Below, piece by piece: positions 42,817-52,153 of a stretch of 64,000 nt of DNA. The DNA is from Burkholderiales bacterium. GTDB lineage: Bacteria; Pseudomonadota; Gammaproteobacteria; Burkholderiales; Burkholderiaceae. The DNA lies in NCBI GenBank assembly GCA_026225235.1, contig JAMFSK010000096.1, positions 1 through 64,000 of the forward strand, given 5' to 3'. The number at the start of each line of letters is the position of its first letter. The first letter of the stretch is position 1. The notes under the pieces were generated by a model. It was not told where the DNA came from. It worked only from the letters and a program-made list of their open reading frames with translations, and did no database searches. A program made the translations under genes and the position numbers.

Positions 42817-43225
42817 TGGCGTATCCCAGGCTAAAACCGCAATTCTAGCGGGCTGTTTCCCTTGTAGAGCTTGAAAGCTGCCTGTCGGGCACTTGTGAGT
42901 TCGCGCATGCCGATCATGAGCAGTGAAGTTCGCCGGGATGTCCGAATAGTTTGAGCGGCGGCTTCCACCTAGTTAGCTTGCCTTTGTTCCAAGGTACCCG
43001 CGAACAACTCGGCAAGGCGAGAGCCCTTGTCGTGGCGCGCAAACAGTCGGCGCTCATCTTCCAACGTGTGACCAAACGGTACGTGGGTGACATCGTCTCC
43101 ATGGACGGGATCACGTACCAACATAGGCAGCGATCACGGTGCGCAGAAGGAATGCAGCAAGACCTTGCGATGCCCTTGGGATAGTGCCAGCGATTTGCGC
43201 TCTGGATGCTGCGTCATAGTCGCGC
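42817..43225. other. Intergenic stretch between helicase and metR
   Basis: About 409 nt, no reading frame with recognisable content on either strand. It holds the helicase promoter region and the end of metR. No strong hairpin or repeat was seen. Confidence 0.4.
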
Positions 43226-44128
43226 CTACTGCTTGACCAAGGCCGGCGCTGGCTTACGAGCCAGGTCGATAAAGGCCTTCAGATAATCGATTTCCGTATC
43301 AGACTCGCGAGCACCCAAGAAGATCTGTTTGGCGATGCCGTTTTTACCCAAGCGTACCGGCACGATATCCATCTTGTCCGCGTATTCCTCCACGAGCCAG
43401 CGAGGCAGCGCCGCTACGCCCCTGTTGCTCGCCACCATCTGCAACATGATGTCGGTGGTCTCGATCGCCTTGTGGCGTCGCGGCGTGACACCCGCAGGCA
43501 TCAGGAACTGGTTGTAGATGTCGAGCCTGTCGATCTCTACCGGATAGGTGACCAGCACCTCCTGAGCCAGCTGTCCCGGTTTAACGTAATTTGCGCTGGC
43601 GAGTGGATGGGCACGGCTCACCACTAGAACTTGTTCATAGTCGAACACCGGCTCGAAGTGTAAGCCCGTCTTGTAGAGCGGGTCAGGGGTGACGAGCAAG
43701 TCGATCTCATACCCGAACAACGCGCCAATTCCGCCAAACTGAAATTTCTGCTTCACGTCGACGTCCACATCCGGCCATCGGGCGAGATAAGGCGACACCA
43801 CTTTGAGCAACCACTGGTAGCAAGGATGGCATTCCATGCCGATGCGCAAGGCGCCCCGTTCACCCTGAGCGTATTGGCCCAGCCGCTCTTCCGCAAGCGC
43901 CAGTTGGGGCAGCACCCGATTCGCCACGGCCAGCAGGTATTGGCCGGCCTGGGTCAATCGCAGGCTGCGCCCCTCACGCAACCAGACATCCGTTCCGAGT
44001 TGTTGCTCCAGCTTTTTGATGGAGTGGCTTAGCGCCGATTGCGTCAGGTAGAGCGTCTCCGCCGCCGCCGTGAGCGAACCGTGTTTGTCCACCGACTGAA
44101 TGATGGACAGGTGAATTCTCTCGAGCAT
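43226..44128 (-). CDS. metR: LysR family regulator MetR
   Basis: 300 residues. The helix-turn-helix is LSIIQSVDKHGSLTAAAETLYLTQSALSHSIKKLEQQLG, then VWLREGRSLRLTQAG. The effector domain, IGMECHPCYQWLLKVVSPYLARWPDVDVDV, matches MetR, which binds homocysteine and activates metE. It is divergent from metE, the classical arrangement. The C-terminus, with MVASNRGVAALPRWL, is also typical of MetR. Confidence 0.93.
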   Translation of the reverse strand: MLERIHLSIIQSVDKHGSLTAAAETLYLTQSALSHSIKKLEQQLGTDVWLREGRSLRLTQAGQYLLAVANRVLPQLALAEERLGQYAQGERGALRIGMECHPCYQWLLKVVSPYLARWPDVDVDVKQKFQFGGIGALFGYEIDLLVTPDPLYKTGLHFEPVFDYEQVLVVSRAHPLASANYVKPGQLAQEVLVTYPVEIDRLDIYNQFLMPAGVTPRRHKAIETTDIMLQMVASNRGVAALPRWLVEEYADKMDIVPVRLGKNGIAKQIFLGARESDTEIDYLKAFIDLARKPAPALVKQ

Positions 44129-44139
44129 GAGCAGGATTA

Positions 44140-44164
44140 ATGGTTTGTTGAAATATCACCATTT
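44140..44164. promoter_or_regulatory. Inverted repeat between metR and metE
   Basis: AATGGT (44140-44145), 13 nt, ACCATT (44159-44164); a second small dyad AGAAT, CC, ATTCT follows (44174-44185). The classical TGAA-N5-TTCA MetR box was not found exactly. Either dyad may be a variant MetR site. Confidence 0.4.
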
Positions 44165-44227
44165 TACTTCATAGAATCCATTCTCTACGATCGGACACCT
44201 GCAAACGAATCAAATAAAGGCGACACC

Positions 44228-46525
44228 ATGGCAAGGACGCATAACCTGGGCTTCCCGCGCATCGGCGCGAAACGCGAGTTGAAGTTCGCACTCGAGTCGT
44301 ATTGGAAAGGGGAATCGTCGCTCGACGAGTTGAACACCTCGGGTGCGCAACTGCGTCAACGTCACTGGGCGCATCAGGCGCAACTCGACCTGGCAGCGGT
44401 GGGCGACTTCGCGTTCTATGACCAGGTGCTCGACATGAGCTTTACCCTGGGCAATCTTCCGGAGCGCGTACAAGGCTTCCATGGCGATGCGCTCGACAAC
44501 GCCTTCCGCGTCGCGCGGGGCCGCTCGGCCAAGGGAGCCGAGGATCACGCCGCGTGCTGTGGCGGTGTCGCCGCCGGCGAGATGACCAAGTGGTTCGATA
44601 CCAACTATCACTACATCGTCCCTGAATTCAGCGCGACCACGCAGTTCAAGCTGGACGCGTCGCGCCTGCTCGAACATCTGGCCGAGGCCAAGGCACAGGG
44701 CGTCAAGGCCAAGCCGGTGATCATCGGCCCTGTGACCTATCTGGCGCTCGGCAAGGCCAAGGACGATTCGGACAAGCTGGCCCTTTTGCCCCGTTTGCTT
44801 CCCGTGTACGCGGACCTGCTCGCCACGCTGGCAGCACAGGGCATTGAATGGGTTCAGATCGATGAACCGATCCTCGTTACGGAACTCGCTGCCGAATGGC
44901 AACAGGCGTACCACACGGCCTATCAGGCACTTGCAACGGGCAAGGGCGAGGTCAAGCTTTTGCTCGCCACGTATTTCGGCCAATTGCTCGACAACCTGCC
45001 ACTCGCCTGCAGTCTGCCGGTGCGGGGTCTGCATCTGGACGCGGTCAACGCCCGCGTAGAAGTGGAAGCCGTCATCGCACGACTCCCGCAGGACCGCGTG
45101 CTGTCGCTGGGTGTCATCAACGGCCGCAACATCTGGAAGACGGATCTGAGCGCCACGTTGGACTGGCTTGAGCCCGTCGCCAGGCAACTGGGCTCCCGCC
45201 TGTGGGTCGCACCGTCCTGCTCACTGCTGCATGTGCCGGTCGATCTTGAAAGCGAGCAGAAACTGGACACCGAGGTGCGGTCCTGGCTGGCTTTCGCGCT
45301 GCAGAAACTCGACGAACTCAAGGTGCTGGCGACAGCGCTGAATCAGGGTCGTGATGCGGTCAGGTCTGAGCTGGCTGAAAACACCGCAGCCATCGCTGCA
45401 CGACGCGCCTCGCCACGTGTCAACAACCCGAAAGTCAAGGCGGCCCTCGCGAGCATCAGCACGTCGCTAGGTCAGCGTAAGAACACCTACACCACCCGCG
45501 CCGACAAGCAGGCTGCGCTGCTGAATCTTCCGCTCTACCCGACGACGACCATTGGCTCATTCCCGCAGACGGGAACGATTCGTCACGCTCGCAGCCAGTT
45601 CAAGAGCGGGCAGCTCGACGCAGCAGGCTACAAAGCCGCCATGCACGCAGAGATCGAACGCAGCGTGCGCGAGCAGGAAGCGCTCGGTCTGGACGTGCTG
45701 GTCCACGGCGAAGCCGAGCGTAACGACATGGTCGAATACTTCGGCGAACAACTCGACGGCTACGCCTTCAGCCAGTTCGGCTGGGTGCAGTCGTATGGCT
45801 CGCGTTGCGTAAAGCCGCCTATCCTGTTCGGCGACATCAGCCGTCCGAAACCGATGACGATCGAGTGGATCAAGTACGCTCAATCGCTCACCAGCAAGCC
45901 GATGAAGGGCATGCTGACGGGTCCGGTCACGATCCTGAACTGGTCCTTCGTGCGTGACGACCAACCGCGCTCGGTCTCGTGCTACCAGTTGGCCCTGGCG
46001 ATCCGCAAAGAAGTGCTGGATCTCGAGAAGGCCGGCGTGCGTGTGATCCAGATCGACGAGGCCGCACTGCGTGAAGGCCTGCCGCTGCGCAAGTCACAGT
46101 GGCAGGACTACCTCGACTGGGCCGTCACGTCCTTCCGCATCACAGCGAACGGTGTGGAAGACGAGACGCAGATTCACACGCATATGTGCTATTCGGAGTT
46201 CAACGACATCATCGCGTCGATTGCCGACATGGATGCCGACGTGATCACCATCGAGACGTCGCGTTCCGATATGGAGTTGCTCGATGTGTTCGACCACTTC
46301 AACTATCCGAACGAAATCGGACCGGGCGTGTACGACATCCACTCGCCCAACATCCCGACGCAAGAACAGATCGTCAAGCTCATGCAGAAGGCCGCCGAAC
46401 GTATTCCGGCGAAACGTCTGTGGGTGAACCCGGACTGTGGCCTGAAGACGCGTCAGTGGGAAGAAGTCATCCCAGCACTGACCAATATGGTCGCCGCGGC
46501 CAAGGTCCTGCGCGCCTCGGCCTAA
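44228..46525 (+). CDS. metE: Cobalamin-independent methionine synthase MetE
   Basis: 765 residues, full length. The N-domain starts [18 protein letters not shown], with the folate-binding pattern; the C-domain carries the zinc site in THMCYSEF and PDCGLKTR and the segment [12 protein letters not shown]. The enzyme transfers methyl from methyltetrahydrofolate triglutamate to homocysteine in the cytoplasm. Divergent from metR and followed by an intrinsic terminator, so probably monocistronic. Few B12-dependent alternatives can be judged from this window. Confidence 0.97.
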   Translation: MARTHNLGFPRIGAKRELKFALESYWKGESSLDELNTSGAQLRQRHWAHQAQLDLAAVGDFAFYDQVLDMSFTLGNLPERVQGFHGDALDNAFRVARGRSAKGAEDHAACCGGVAAGEMTKWFDTNYHYIVPEFSATTQFKLDASRLLEHLAEAKAQGVKAKPVIIGPVTYLALGKAKDDSDKLALLPRLLPVYADLLATLAAQGIEWVQIDEPILVTELAAEWQQAYHTAYQALATGKGEVKLLLATYFGQLLDNLPLACSLPVRGLHLDAVNARVEVEAVIARLPQDRVLSLGVINGRNIWKTDLSATLDWLEPVARQLGSRLWVAPSCSLLHVPVDLESEQKLDTEVRSWLAFALQKLDELKVLATALNQGRDAVRSELAENTAAIAARRASPRVNNPKVKAALASISTSLGQRKNTYTTRADKQAALLNLPLYPTTTIGSFPQTGTIRHARSQFKSGQLDAAGYKAAMHAEIERSVREQEALGLDVLVHGEAERNDMVEYFGEQLDGYAFSQFGWVQSYGSRCVKPPILFGDISRPKPMTIEWIKYAQSLTSKPMKGMLTGPVTILNWSFVRDDQPRSVSCYQLALAIRKEVLDLEKAGVRVIQIDEAALREGLPLRKSQWQDYLDWAVTSFRITANGVEDETQIHTHMCYSEFNDIIASIADMDADVITIETSRSDMELLDVFDHFNYPNEIGPGVYDIHSPNIPTQEQIVKLMQKAAERIPAKRLWVNPDCGLKTRQWEEVIPALTNMVAAAKVLRASA

Positions 46526-46598
46526 GGCCCGCGCCTCACTTGTGGCGTCTGCCGAACGGGCCAGCTTCGACTCGCTCGGCAGATCACCCGTCCAATCG

Positions 46599-46624
46599 TC
46601 CCGGGTCGAACTCGGGATTTTTTT
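46599..46624 (+). terminator. Intrinsic terminator of metE
   Basis: An 8-bp stem with one G-T pair and a 3-nt loop (46599-46617), followed by seven T (46618-46624). It lies 74 nt after the metE stop and is the clearest rho-independent terminator in the window. Confidence 0.8.
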
Positions 46625-46682
46625 AGCTCCTGCCATGTTTAAACGTAGCCATTTCACAATCGAGCAGATAGAAGACATCACA

Positions 46683-47075
46683 ATGCCCACCACAGTGACC
46701 GAAATCTTCGACTGCCTGGTTGAAGAGATAAAAAATGCTGTCGCAGATCGCGGTTTCCTATCGGTGTGCAACCGCGCAATGGAGCTTGGATTGTCTGGCG
46801 GCCCGTCGGACTCGGAATTCTCGGTCGGCTACCGATTCGAGGGTTCGGATTCCACCGGAGACATGCTCAGCCTATATGTGCGTTCCTACGATCCAAGTGG
46901 CCCCATGCAAGTTCGCCCTCGCCTCACTCGTTTCACGATTGCGGTGTCCGAGAACTGTGTTGTCAAGCTGGAATATGAGGACGAATACGAAGGTTCGAAT
47001 CGGTGGCGCCGGGAAGTCTTGAAGAACGCAAGAGATCGACACGACAACGGGAGTGAAGCGCGTAAGCTCGTGTAG
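46683..47075 (+). CDS. Hypothetical protein
   Basis: 130 residues from the ATG at 46683; a start at 46635 is possible, but the 46542 start of the long frame would lie across the metE terminator. The sequence is mixed alpha/beta and acidic (VTEIFDCLVEEIKNAVADRG, then YRFEGSDSTGDMLSLYV). No family is recognised, and no signal peptide or membrane segment is seen. Confidence 0.6.
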   Translation: MPTTVTEIFDCLVEEIKNAVADRGFLSVCNRAMELGLSGGPSDSEFSVGYRFEGSDSTGDMLSLYVRSYDPSGPMQVRPRLTRFTIAVSENCVVKLEYEDEYEGSNRWRREVLKNARDRHDNGSEARKLV

Positions 47076-47196
47076 GCGCGAGGTGGCCACACGTCAAGCG
47101 GTCGCAGTCTTCAATTGGTTATCAGTGTTCCGGTCATGCGGCTCGCGACAAATGGTCGCCATGAGTCACAACAGGGTCTCACCTGAGTTGAACTCA

Positions 47197-47625
47197 ATGA
47201 GCAATTCATCGAGGCTGCTCCTTGGGCTTGCGCGCCCCGGTGCGTTAGCAATCAGTGAGAGAGGCCTGACTTCCTGGCTGGACGTTGAACGTCAACCAGA
47301 TACAGTGGCGCGACGTGCGAATGACGTGGCAGCCAAGACCGCGAAGACTGCGCATTGGATGAACCAGCCGCGCCGGCCAGCCGGCCATTTCGCGGGCATC
47401 CAGTTCTATCACGACGACATCGACACTTCGAAGTGGCCGTTCGAAGCGATCATCCGTGATCTCATCGAGACCCGCGATGGTGCAACGTATTTCGCCGAGC
47501 GCGTGTGGGGCGTTTCGCTCCGCTACGACCTCAGCAGCAGCCATCCGATGGTAGACCGCAGCGTTCCTGATTTTGAACTGGTCGACGGAACGAAGGGATT
47601 CGTGGTCACTTCTAGTTTGCGGTGA
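47197..47625 (+). pseudogene. C-terminal remnant of an FAD-dependent monooxygenase
   Basis: The last ~70 residues, IIRDLIETRDGATYFAERVWGVSLRYDL then SSSHPMVDRSVPDFELVDGTKGF, resemble the C-terminal thioredoxin-like domain of phenol-hydroxylase-type FAD monooxygenases. Such enzymes are near 500-600 residues, and neither the FAD domain nor its Rossmann loop is present. The frame ends abnormally in VVTSSLR. Probably a truncated gene. Confidence 0.5.
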
Positions 47626-47891
47626 ATCGGTTTTCTCATGTCCGTGTTATCTAGGAGAGGGCTTAGCTCACGCGGACCATGTGTCATCTCCTCCCCGATT
47701 TTCGCCACCACTCTTGAAGCGGTCTTGGGACGATTGTCGATGATCTTGAACGTTGAGTCGACAATCTCTTCCTGGCCGGACCGCTTCATGTGACACTGGG
47801 CTCAGTTGACCAGACATAGTCCGTCGCTTCTCGACGACGGACACTCAAAATGCCGGACACGTTAGTGCTTATCACAGCGCCCCAAAAGCGC
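47626..47891. other. Scar region between a monooxygenase remnant and a SnoaL-like gene
   Basis: Contains a minus-strand frame (starting at 47789, MKRSGQEEIVDSTFKI) that could be the remnant of a transposase or other gene, and a 7-bp hairpin TCCGTCG, 8 nt, CGACGGA (47820-47841). I cannot identify either. Confidence 0.3.
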
Positions 47892-48257
47892 CTATCGCTG
47901 CGAACCTGCGTAGTATGCAATCACCTTAGCCGCCTGGCCCGAATCATTCATAGTGACGCAGTCGATCACACGATTCCCGTTTTCCCTTCGGTACAGGATT
48001 GCGTAACCTGAGGGGGCGAGGAACACTTGTTCAAGCTGAAAATTCAGCTGCGGTGCCAGTTCCAGACCCAAGGCGAAGTGTTTCCTCAATTCGACGACTC
48101 CGAAGAGTTTGCCGTCCGGCTTCTGCCAACGCATCTTAACGGTCTCAGCCTCGAACACCACATCCCGTGAGTAATGCGACATGATCCGCTCCAGATCGTG
48201 AGAGTTCCAAGCTTCGATCCAGTCCTTCGCATGCGTCTCGGCATCTTCGTAGGTCAT
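47892..48257 (-). CDS. SnoaL-like (NTF2 fold) protein
   Basis: 121 residues of the NTF2/SnoaL fold: AETHAKDWIEAWNSHDLERIMSHYSRDVVFEAETV, then ALGLELAPQLNFQLEQVF and VIDCVTMNDSGQAAKVIAYYAG. Small proteins of this type are polyketide cyclases, isomerases or ester hydrolases, but most are unassigned. No partner gene is nearby. Confidence 0.83.
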   Translation of the reverse strand: MTYEDAETHAKDWIEAWNSHDLERIMSHYSRDVVFEAETVKMRWQKPDGKLFGVVELRKHFALGLELAPQLNFQLEQVFLAPSGYAILYRRENGNRVIDCVTMNDSGQAAKVIAYYAGSQR

Positions 48258-48497
48258 CGTTTGTCTCGTTTTTGAGGGGCTTCAAAATTGTCATCTGTTG
48301 TTCACAGACGGTTGGGTCGCAGGCGCCATTTTGTGCGGGATAGCCGCTTTCAAACTCACCGTTTCGCTCTGATCTCGCAATCCCCCGATCCCGGAAGGCG
48401 ATTTCCGACATGCACGCTACGCGCTTCTCATGCTCACTTTTCAACGCATTTTCTCCGACTCCAGAAGACGGGATGCGTGTAGATTTTCAGACCAACG

Positions 48498-49673
48498 TCA
48501 GGCAACCTCGGAGCGCGAGGCATGTGGCGCTAATTCGAGCCGATTGCCGCCAAGCGACTTCGCGTTGTATAACGCCGCGTCGGCAGCCGCCAGCAGGTCG
48601 GCAAGCGTGGGCGCTTCGGTTCCGAGCTGTGCGAGCCCAATGCTGACCGTTGCTTGTATTGCGACGCCGTCAATCCGGTGAGGGATCGTCTCAGCGAAAC
48701 GTTTAGCGACGATCTCGCCCAATTCTTTGGCGCGAATGCTGTCATGGTGAGGAAGCAAGGCAGCGAACTCTTCTCCGCCGATGCGCGCAAGAATCGCATC
48801 AGGACCCACCACGCTCCGGGCAATGTCGCCAAATGCTTTCAGTACCTCGTCGCCCGTCTTGTGACCGTATCGATCATTGATCGTCTTGAAACGATCGAGA
48901 TCGAATGCAAGGAGGGTAATCGACCCGCATGGTTCTGCGTCGCGGATTACACGAGCGCCCTCTTCAAAAAACCATCTGCGATTGCCAATACGGGTCAGGT
49001 AATCTGTTTGGGAGTCTCGTAGAAGCTCGCCATGGGTCTCCTCACGGAACAGCCTCAACAGAGTCATCGGCAGAACAACCGAATACAGAACTCCCTCGTA
49101 CATCGTAAAGTCGCTGGCGACCGACACCACGTCCCGCCCGTACCGTGCCGCCAAGAAAGGCAAGATGCACGCTCTGGCAGCATATAGGAGCGTATGGATA
49201 CCCGTCACCAACGCCGCGATATGCCGCGATTGCGTCGATTTGATGCCGTCGGATCGCAGCAGCTCAAAAGACGCCGCGCCGCTCGCCAACGCGATCGGAA
49301 TCGCGCTCGCGTAGTACCACACCGAATTTTCCCAGCGAGCGCCAGCGACGGCCCATGTGAGCGCCAGCAGGAAGAGCATCGCAACAGAGCTGTTACGGTA
49401 TTTCCGGCCGCCCAAGGATGCGACGCCTTGCAGGACCAACAAATAGCCAGTGACGATAACGAGGTTGCTCAAGGCGGAGCCCGTCGCACCTGGCAATTCG
49501 TGACGAACTGTTACCGCCGCACATCCGATTGCAAGCGTCGCGTACCCCGCTGCCAGTATTTTCAATTCCTTGCTGCGCCTGGGATGTGTTCGATGTTCCC
49601 AGAGCGTCATCCCGGCACTGGCGAAAAGCGTCCCGACCACGAGGAAATAAAGAGTGAGAAGATCGACGTGCAT
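48498..49673 (-). CDS. Membrane diguanylate cyclase (GGDEF domain)
   Basis: 391 residues. The first ~205 residues hold about seven hydrophobic segments (LYFLVVGTLFASAGMTLW, IVTGYLLVLQGVASLGG, MLFLLALTWAVAGAR). A GGDEF domain follows: DYLTRIGNRRWFFEEG, LAFDLDRFKTINDRYGHKTGDEVLKAF, and the active-site loop ARIGGEEFAALLP. Glu at the fourth loop position is functional. The R-x-x-D inhibitory site is absent (GPDA), so c-di-GMP feedback is unlikely. It makes cyclic di-GMP at the inner membrane. Confidence 0.93.
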   Translation of the reverse strand: MHVDLLTLYFLVVGTLFASAGMTLWEHRTHPRRSKELKILAAGYATLAIGCAAVTVRHELPGATGSALSNLVIVTGYLLVLQGVASLGGRKYRNSSVAMLFLLALTWAVAGARWENSVWYYASAIPIALASGAASFELLRSDGIKSTQSRHIAALVTGIHTLLYAARACILPFLAARYGRDVVSVASDFTMYEGVLYSVVLPMTLLRLFREETHGELLRDSQTDYLTRIGNRRWFFEEGARVIRDAEPCGSITLLAFDLDRFKTINDRYGHKTGDEVLKAFGDIARSVVGPDAILARIGGEEFAALLPHHDSIRAKELGEIVAKRFAETIPHRIDGVAIQATVSIGLAQLGTEAPTLADLLAAADAALYNAKSLGGNRLELAPHASRSEVA

Positions 49674-50152
49674 CGCTCAGGAGAGAATCCCACGCCGATG
49701 TATCACGGCGGCAATTCTATGCAAAAATTTTGATAATGGGATGATAGTCGAGGTATGGCTCCCGGATGCACGGTTGTCGAGAACGCACATCGGCATCTTC
49801 ATGCTGACTCAGGGGGAAGGCCTCGGAAAGAGTTTTTCATTTAAACCGAGGACTGATTCAACTACCTCTAATCCCGCAGGGACTAAGACACTCCTACAAC
49901 CTGGCGAAGGAGAGAAAAGACCATACGGCAACACAGGCCCATTTAACGGCAAAAGTAGACAGAACTTTAGGGCCGTCGGATAAAATTATCAGATGATAGT
50001 GGTCGGCTGACGTCTCTCAGCCGTGGATTTTTCCGTCGAGCACCAACGATCTGAGACCCCGTGTCGGAGGTCCGGAACTGGCCACCCTCAACCTAGCGGC
50101 AAGTGGCTCAGGTCGACCAGCTCCGAATCATCCCCCTTCCGAAAGGCGACAC
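49674..50152. other. Intergenic stretch between the diguanylate cyclase and DUF1330 genes
   Basis: About 479 nt. A frame on the plus strand from 49654 reads without similarity to anything (GKSFSFKPRTDSTTSNP) and was not accepted as a gene. A hairpin with a T-run lies at 50005-50032. Nothing else could be seen. Confidence 0.4.
50005..50032 (+). terminator. Terminator-like hairpin
   Basis: GGCTGA, 6 nt, TCAGCC (50005-50022), then GTGGA and five T (50028-50032). It is on the plus strand with no clear upstream gene in that direction, so its role is uncertain. Confidence 0.35.
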
Positions 50153-50446
50153 TCACGACTGCGTTTCGACTATGAACATCCGCGCTTGCTGGGCTTCCCG
50201 ACGTTCGGCCTTGATCGGCGCGTACCTTTCGGAATTGTAGAAGGCTAGTGCTTGGGCGAGAGTCGGAAACTCAAACACGCCGGCCATCGGCAGCGGCACC
50301 TCATCTCCCTCAAGAACCTGTGCAACAGGACCAAAATGAAGAATCTTCCCGCCCGCCTCTTTTAGCGCCGCCTGAAAGCGTGGAGCGAGCGCGGCCTGCT
50401 TGGCAGAGTCGATGACGCGTAGATTGACGTGTACGTATGCCGGCAT
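50153..50446 (-). CDS. DUF1330 domain-containing protein
   Basis: 97 residues of the DUF1330 ferredoxin-like fold: AYVHVNLRVIDSAKQAALAPRFQAALKEAGGKILHFG, then FEFPTLAQALAFYNSERYAPIKAERR, the standard family segment. The family has no assigned reaction. Isolated gene. Confidence 0.88.
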   Translation of the reverse strand: MPAYVHVNLRVIDSAKQAALAPRFQAALKEAGGKILHFGPVAQVLEGDEVPLPMAGVFEFPTLAQALAFYNSERYAPIKAERREAQQARMFIVETQS

Positions 50447-50598
50447 TGCGCCCCCCCATCAATAATGCATATACACTATTGTGCGAGGATGGGGCTGTCA
50501 AGGAGGTAGACGTAAACGGTTTTGATCCAGAATGTTTGAAGGGCAAGTGTCGAACTGTTGAATGTCACCGCCACCATCCGCCAAGCGGGTTGTCACGA

Positions 50599-50985
50599 CT
50601 ACAATTGGGCTTCGATAGCACTCTTGTCGATCACCGACCATACCTTCGCAATCTTCCCGCCGCGAAACTCGTAGAACACGTTCTCCGTGAAGACGACCCG
50701 CTTGCCCCCGATGTTCAATCCTAGGAACGTGAGCTTGGGCGTGCAATCGAATCGCAGACGGCATGCGACGACAGGGGGCTCGATCACTAGCAGTTCAATG
50801 TCAAAGCGCAAGTCAGGTATTTTGCGGACGTCTTTCTCTAGCATTTCGCAATAGCCCAACAAGCCGATTAGCCGACCGTTGTGACTAACATTGTCGTCAA
50901 CGAACTTACCGAGCGATGTCCAATCCCGCTTGTTCAGACAATCCAGGTAATTTCGGAAAATGGTGCTCAAGCCCCATTCGCTCAT
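50599..50985 (-). CDS. SnoaL-like ester cyclase family protein
   Basis: 128 residues of the SnoaL/polyketide-cyclase fold: FRNYLDCLNKRDWTSLGKFVDDNVSHNGR, then VRKIPDLRFDIELLVIEPP and TENVFYEFRGGKIAKVWSVIDK. It is close to the group annotated as ester cyclases. Function in vivo unknown. Confidence 0.85.
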   Translation of the reverse strand: MSEWGLSTIFRNYLDCLNKRDWTSLGKFVDDNVSHNGRLIGLLGYCEMLEKDVRKIPDLRFDIELLVIEPPVVACRLRFDCTPKLTFLGLNIGGKRVVFTENVFYEFRGGKIAKVWSVIDKSAIEAQL

Positions 50986-51087
50986 CGCAGTCTCCTTGTC
51001 GCTGACAACTCAATTCAATCACGATCCCAGACTGAAATGGCGTGCGGCAATTTTCTCGCTCGTCTCAAGCGCGAAGCGCGCACGATC

Positions 51088-51207
51088 TCACTGGAAGCGC
51101 GCCCAGAGATATCGCTGAGTCTGAAAGGTCACCTGGTGCCCAACAGGCAACACCTGCTTCGCGATTGTCTGTGCAACGACACCCGCGCCAATGAATCCAA
51201 TTTTCAT
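51088..51207 (-). pseudogene. Truncated F420-dependent NADP oxidoreductase-like gene
   Basis: An ATG at 51207 opens a 39-codon frame, MKIGFIGAGVVAQTIAKQVL then PVGHQVTF, which is the start of coenzyme F420-type NADP reductases (G-x-G-x-x-A loop), and then stops at 51088. Normal members are about 200 residues. Clearly a truncated copy. Confidence 0.6.
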
Positions 51208-51217
51208 TCGAGGTCCC

Positions 51218-52150
51218 TTATCGCTTCGCGGACAACGGGAAGTCATCGCGGAAGAATTCCGGCGCGGTCTTCGCCCTCCGGCCGATCAGCGCCTCAAGAT
51301 CTCCTGTCTGATCTTCCCATTCGCCAGCGTTCATTCCTTGTACCCATTTGCATGCAAACTCCACAACAAAATCCGGCACGCCATCTGCACGCTTGAGCTC
51401 GAAGTACGCCTCGTCTGATAACGTGGTGTGAGGTACTTCTTTCCCGTGGATATTCGAGAGTATCTCGGCTATGTCGGAGAATGAAACCGACGGATCACCT
51501 GTTAAGGTGTAGGACTTGTTTTCATGGCCGTCTCCACTCAGGATAGCGGCATGCGCGGCTGCAAGATCGTCCCGAGTCGCTGCCGCGAACTTTCCCGATC
51601 CTGCCGGAACGCGAACGCCGGTCTCACAGGCATTCGCCCCGATGTAGAAGGCGAGAACGTCCAAGAACGGCGGATGATAGGCGAGCGTATAGGTGAGTCC
51701 CGAAGACATCAGCATCTGTTCGGTGAAGAGATCTTCCTCGGTTATTTCCTTCATCGAGAATGTCGAATTCTTCTTCCGTGCAATCGACATGGAAACAAGA
51801 TGCTCAACCCCTGCATCGACGGCAGCTCTAATGACATTGCCCTGTGCCGTCTTGCGGTCGGTGAATGCATGCGTCGAGGTCATCATCAGCTTCTCGACAC
51901 CTGCGAAGGCATGCAACAATGACGCTCGATCAAAGTAATCGCCCTGGCGTAGTTCCACGCCCAGGGCCGCCAAATCTTCAGCTTTCGACGAGTCGCGAAC
52001 CAGCGCCACCAGATCGCTAGCGGGACGCGTCTTGAGTAGATGGAGAAGCGTCTTCCGTCCCACATCTCCGCTTGCACCCGTTACAAGGATTCTTCTCACG
52101 TCATTGCCCTGTCGATTTATTCTGTTTCTCAGTTGTGAGGCAGATGCCAT
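51218..52150 (-). CDS. NmrA family NAD(P)-binding reductase
   Basis: 310 residues from the ATG at 52150, which lies 3 nt after the GST stop; a GTG at 52099 would start right at the Rossmann strand, VRRILVTGASGDVGRK, and is an alternative. Other family segments are LRQGDYFDRASLLHAF, VEHLVSMSIARK and the TYTLTGDPSVSFSDIAEILS stretch of the quinone reductase 2-like subgroup. Third in a minus-strand run SDR-GST-NmrA, probably one transcript. Confidence 0.87.
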   Translation of the reverse strand: MASASQLRNRINRQGNDVRRILVTGASGDVGRKTLLHLLKTRPASDLVALVRDSSKAEDLAALGVELRQGDYFDRASLLHAFAGVEKLMMTSTHAFTDRKTAQGNVIRAAVDAGVEHLVSMSIARKKNSTFSMKEITEEDLFTEQMLMSSGLTYTLAYHPPFLDVLAFYIGANACETGVRVPAGSGKFAAATRDDLAAAHAAILSGDGHENKSYTLTGDPSVSFSDIAEILSNIHGKEVPHTTLSDEAYFELKRADGVPDFVVEFACKWVQGMNAGEWEDQTGDLEALIGRRAKTAPEFFRDDFPLSAKR

Positions 52151-52153
52151 GGC

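Noticed and set aside
42951-43184. A 77-codon frame between the helicase and metR
   Set aside because: No similarity, no ribosome binding site and weak composition.
49654-49983. A 109-codon plus-strand frame after the diguanylate cyclase gene
   Set aside because: No ribosome binding site, low complexity, overlaps the cyclase start region, no similarity to any family.
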